This document shows, in pieces, positions 5,365 to 7,293 of a stretch of DNA of 7,293 nt. Numbering within the stretch: the first letter of the stretch is position 1; each line of letters starts with the position of its first letter. This stretch comes from JAWWPY01 sp964412845 (GTDB lineage: Bacteria > Actinomycetota > Actinomycetes > Streptosporangiales > Streptosporangiaceae): NCBI GenBank assembly GCA_964412845.1, contig CAYPQM010000241.1, positions 1 through 7,293 on the forward strand, in the 5' to 3' direction. The notes below the pieces were generated by a model. It did not search any database. It was given only the letters and a program-made list of their open reading frames with translations, and was not told the DNA's origin. The translations under genes were made by a program, and so were the position numbers.

Positions 5365-6002
5365 GGTGGCGCAAGGTATTTCCGGGCCAGGAGGATCAGA
5401 TCCGCCAGGTCCGCAGGTTTGTCGCGGAGTTGCTCGCTGACCATCCCGACTGCGACGACATCGTGCTGTGCGCCGTCGAACTCGCGACCAACGCAATCCG
5501 GCACACGGCCAGCGGCCGTGATGGCTTCTTCGCCACCGAAGTGAGCTGGACGGGGAAGGCGGTGTGCATCGCTGTCGCCGACAGCGGCGCCCCCACCGCC
5601 CCGTTCAGCCGCCAGCCTGACCCGGACGAACTGACCGAGACCGAACGCGGGCTCGTCGCCGTCGCCCAGTTGTCGGCTCGCTGCGGCGCCGAAGGCGACT
5701 ACCGCGGCCGGGTGGTCTGGGCGGAATTCCGGCTCACCCCGGAATCCGGCCTCTTCGAGGCCGGCCTGCCGCTCTCGCCCCAGCCGGCCACCACCGCCGA
5801 TGCCGCCGCGCTGGCCAGTCGGTACGCCGCGTGGCACACCTGGTTCGGGTACTGGACCCGCCAGTGGTGGGCGCTGCCCAGGCAGTCATCCGGTCCCGCG
5901 GTCTTGATCGGCGAACCGACCGCCGGAGCCCTCGCCCGACGCCTGGACGCCCTGCAGGACAGCGACCCGCACGTGCGGGCCCCCGTGCTGCCTCGGAGCT
6001 GA
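5361..6002 (+). CDS. RsbW/SpoIIAB-like ATP-binding protein (HATPase_c_2) with Trp-rich C-terminal extension
   Basis: 213 residues, cytoplasmic. Start at GTG 5361: GAGG (5351-5354) lies 6 nt upstream and the protein begins with the family's usual W-R-x-x-FPG opening (RWRKVFPGQEDQIRQVRRFV). The GHKL ATPase motifs follow in order: N box ELATNAIRHTASG (Glu40, Asn44), G1 VADSGAP (Asp74), G2 ERGLVAVAQL (Gly97). Family members are serine kinases/anti-sigma factors that bind a sigma factor or phosphorylate a STAS antagonist. Beyond about residue 145 there is an extra segment of some 65 residues with AAWHTWFGYWTRQWWALP and LIGEPTAGALARRLDAL, which I recall from other actinobacterial members but cannot assign a role. 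It overlaps the small upstream reading frame by 4 nt (GTGA) and faces the SpoIIE-type phosphatase gene. Its partner sigma factor is not in this window. Confidence 0.88.
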   Translation: MRWRKVFPGQEDQIRQVRRFVAELLADHPDCDDIVLCAVELATNAIRHTASGRDGFFATEVSWTGKAVCIAVADSGAPTAPFSRQPDPDELTETERGLVAVAQLSARCGAEGDYRGRVVWAEFRLTPESGLFEAGLPLSPQPATTADAAALASRYAAWHTWFGYWTRQWWALPRQSSGPAVLIGEPTAGALARRLDALQDSDPHVRAPVLPRS

Positions 6003-6003
6003 T

Positions 6004-6033
6004 TCCGCCGGGGCTGGCTCCGCCGGGGCTGGC
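6004..6033. repeat. Perfect 15-nt tandem duplication between convergent genes
   Basis: TCCGCCGGGGCTGGC occurs at 6004-6018 and immediately again at 6019-6033; a diverged third copy (TGCACCGGGTGGCCG) may follow. It fills most of the 46-nt gap between the two stop codons. No strong terminator hairpin is visible in the gap. Confidence 0.85.
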
Positions 6034-6048
6034 TGCACCGGGTGGCCG

Positions 6049-7293
6049 TCACTGGCGGATGCGGACGAGCACCAGGGTGATGTCGTCTTCGCCGTGCTCA
6101 CGCAGCTTCTCGGTGACCGTCTCGCAGGCGGTACCCAGCTCGGCACCAGGCTGGGCCAGGGCCGAGCCGAGGGTCTCGCGGAGCGCGGACATGCCGTCGT
6201 CGAATGCCCGGGCGCGGCTTTCCACCAGCCCATCGGTGTACAGGGCGAGTGTGGCGCCCGGTGGCAGGCTGATCCGGCTGGCCTGGAAGGTTCCGGCGTC
6301 GAGGCCGAGGGGAAGCCCGGGCGGCAAGTCGAGGACCTGCGTCGCCCCGCCGGGCAGGACCAGCACCGGCGGCAGGTGACCAGCCTGGGCGATCACACAT
6401 GAGCCGTCGGACGGGTCGATGACGGTGTAGACGCACGTCGCGAACGGCGCGGCAGCCAGCCCAGCCGCCATCCGGTCAAGCCGGTGCAGCACCTGTTCCG
6501 GCGGCAGCTCAAGGTCGGCGAGGGTATGCGCCGCGGTCCGGAGCTGCACCATGACGGCCGCGGCCTCCGGGCCATGGCCCATCGCGTCGCCGACGATCAG
6601 CGCCGCCCGGCCGCCTGGCAACGGGACGAGATCGTGCCAGTCGCCGCCGACGACGCTGGCGCCGACCGGCACGTAACGGTGCGCGACCTGCAAGCCCGCC
6701 GGGACCTCCGGCCGACCGGGCAGCAGGCTGCGCTGCAGGGCAAGCGCGGTCCGCCGCTCCCGGTTGTACAGCCGGGCATTGTCGATGCACACCGCGGCGC
6801 GTGAGGCGAGCTCGACGGCGAGCGCCGCGGCGCCGGGGCCGAAGGGAGAGCTGGCCCGGGTGCGCCCGAACGAAGCGCAGCCCACCACGGCACCGCGGGC
6901 GACAAGCGGCACCGCCAGGAATGACGTGTAGCCGGCCGCGACCTGCGGGCCGCCCGGACGGCTGGTGATCCGCTCGATGGTCTCGCCGTCGAGGTGCTCG
7001 AACACAACGGGGACGCCCGACGCCATCGCCTGGAACCAGGGTGTGTCTTCGCTGAAGACCAGTACCTCACCGGGGCGCAGCAGGCCATCCGTGACAGCCG
7101 AGGACTGGTCGGCCAGCCGGGCGGCGAGCCGCCGCACGACCACCGCGTGCCCGGCCCGGTGCGAGGCGAATTCATCAGCGGCCAGCAGCCGCTCCGGCAC
7201 GTAGATGGCGCACGAGTCGGCGAAGCCGGGCACGGCGACGTCAACGACCTCGCGGGCGGTCTGGGTGAGGTCGAGCGTGCTGCCGATGCGCGT
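6049..7293 (-). CDS. GAF-SpoIIE (PP2C-type) serine phosphatase, N-terminus outside the window
   Basis: Partial: the frame continues without a stop to the right edge, giving 414 visible residues. The first, TRIGSTLDLTQTAREVVDVA, is the usual lead-in to a GAF domain in actinobacterial SpoIIE phosphatases, so the GTG at 7233 is internal and not the start. A GAF sensor domain covers about visible residues 20-175 (FLAVPLVARGAVVGCASFGR, then ELASRAAVCIDNARLYNRER). The SpoIIE domain covers about 180-412: linker ALQRSLLPGRPEVP, metal-binding VGGDWHD (Asp218, Asp221), GDAMGHG (Asp236), LALYTDGLVE (Asp354) and the terminal EDDITLVLVRI (Asp403/404). All expected metal ligands seem present, so it should be active and dephosphorylate a STAS anti-anti-sigma factor. 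A PAS domain often precedes GAF in this family and may lie beyond the edge. It converges on the HATPase gene; the ligand sensed by GAF is unknown. Confidence 0.92.
   Translation of the reverse strand, partial: TRIGSTLDLTQTAREVVDVAVPGFADSCAIYVPERLLAADEFASHRAGHAVVVRRLAARLADQSSAVTDGLLRPGEVLVFSEDTPWFQAMASGVPVVFEHLDGETIERITSRPGGPQVAAGYTSFLAVPLVARGAVVGCASFGRTRASSPFGPGAAALAVELASRAAVCIDNARLYNRERRTALALQRSLLPGRPEVPAGLQVAHRYVPVGASVVGGDWHDLVPLPGGRAALIVGDAMGHGPEAAAVMVQLRTAAHTLADLELPPEQVLHRLDRMAAGLAAAPFATCVYTVIDPSDGSCVIAQAGHLPPVLVLPGGATQVLDLPPGLPLGLDAGTFQASRISLPPGATLALYTDGLVESRARAFDDGMSALRETLGSALAQPGAELGTACETVTEKLREHGEDDITLVLVRIRQ

Noticed and set aside
5040..5837. Minus-strand 265-codon frame opposite the HATPase gene
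   Set aside because: Antisense shadow with Gly/Arg-rich sequence; all GHKL motifs are on the plus strand.
6049..7233. Full-length reading of the SpoIIE gene from the GTG at 7233
   Set aside because: The frame upstream to 7293 stays open and encodes a typical GAF lead-in, so the GTG is internal and the gene is cut by the window edge.

Overview
The window is GC-rich DNA (strong G/C preference at third codon positions, many GTG starts, Ala/Gly/Pro-rich signal peptides) typical of a high-GC actinobacterium. A stress-type pair of a HATPase anti-sigma-like protein and a GAF-SpoIIE phosphatase, together with secreted hydrolases carrying CBM and ricin-type lectin domains, fits filamentous soil actinomycetes (Streptomyces/Streptosporangium-like). 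The sequence alone does not fix the genus.

Left part (1-2890), all on the minus strand: three exported hydrolases or their fragments. Read in the direction of transcription these are a GH16 endo-beta-1,3-glucanase with a C-terminal ricin-B/CBM13 lectin (2810-1368), a small secreted NlpC/P60 peptidase (1165-695), and the N-terminal part of a secreted protein with a signal peptide and a CenC-like CBM, most likely a chitinase (525-1, cut by the window edge). The glucanase and the CBM protein each have their own promoter with the same design: a TTGACG -35 box, a 17-nt spacer, a TANNTT -10 box, and a near-identical 29-bp palindromic operator (core AGGAAAGTTTCCT) over the predicted transcription start. 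This is the strongest signal in the window. It implies co-regulation of beta-glucan and probably chitin degradation by one unseen regulator.

Middle (2891-3885): about 360 nt with no convincing gene, then two tiny plus-strand ORFs overlapping as TGATG (36 and 58 codons; the second encodes a very basic peptide), then about 345 nt of non-coding DNA holding a degenerate tandem repeat with 21-22-nt period and a second weak repeat.

Right part (3886-7293): a plus-strand lipoprotein predicted to be a six-bladed NHL-like beta-propeller (3886-5052); a small apparently frameshifted gene (5153-5364) that contains a 17-nt repeat with 19-nt period and overlaps the next start codon; a RsbW/SpoIIAB-like ATP-binding protein (5361-6002); and, convergent to it after a 46-nt gap with a perfect 15-nt tandem duplication, a GAF-SpoIIE PP2C phosphatase (6049-7293, 5' end outside the window). 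The last two are the kinase-like and phosphatase classes of partner-switching systems that control sigma factors. No anti-sigma antagonist (STAS) or sigma gene is visible here. I found no tRNA, rRNA, CRISPR array, transposase or integrase.
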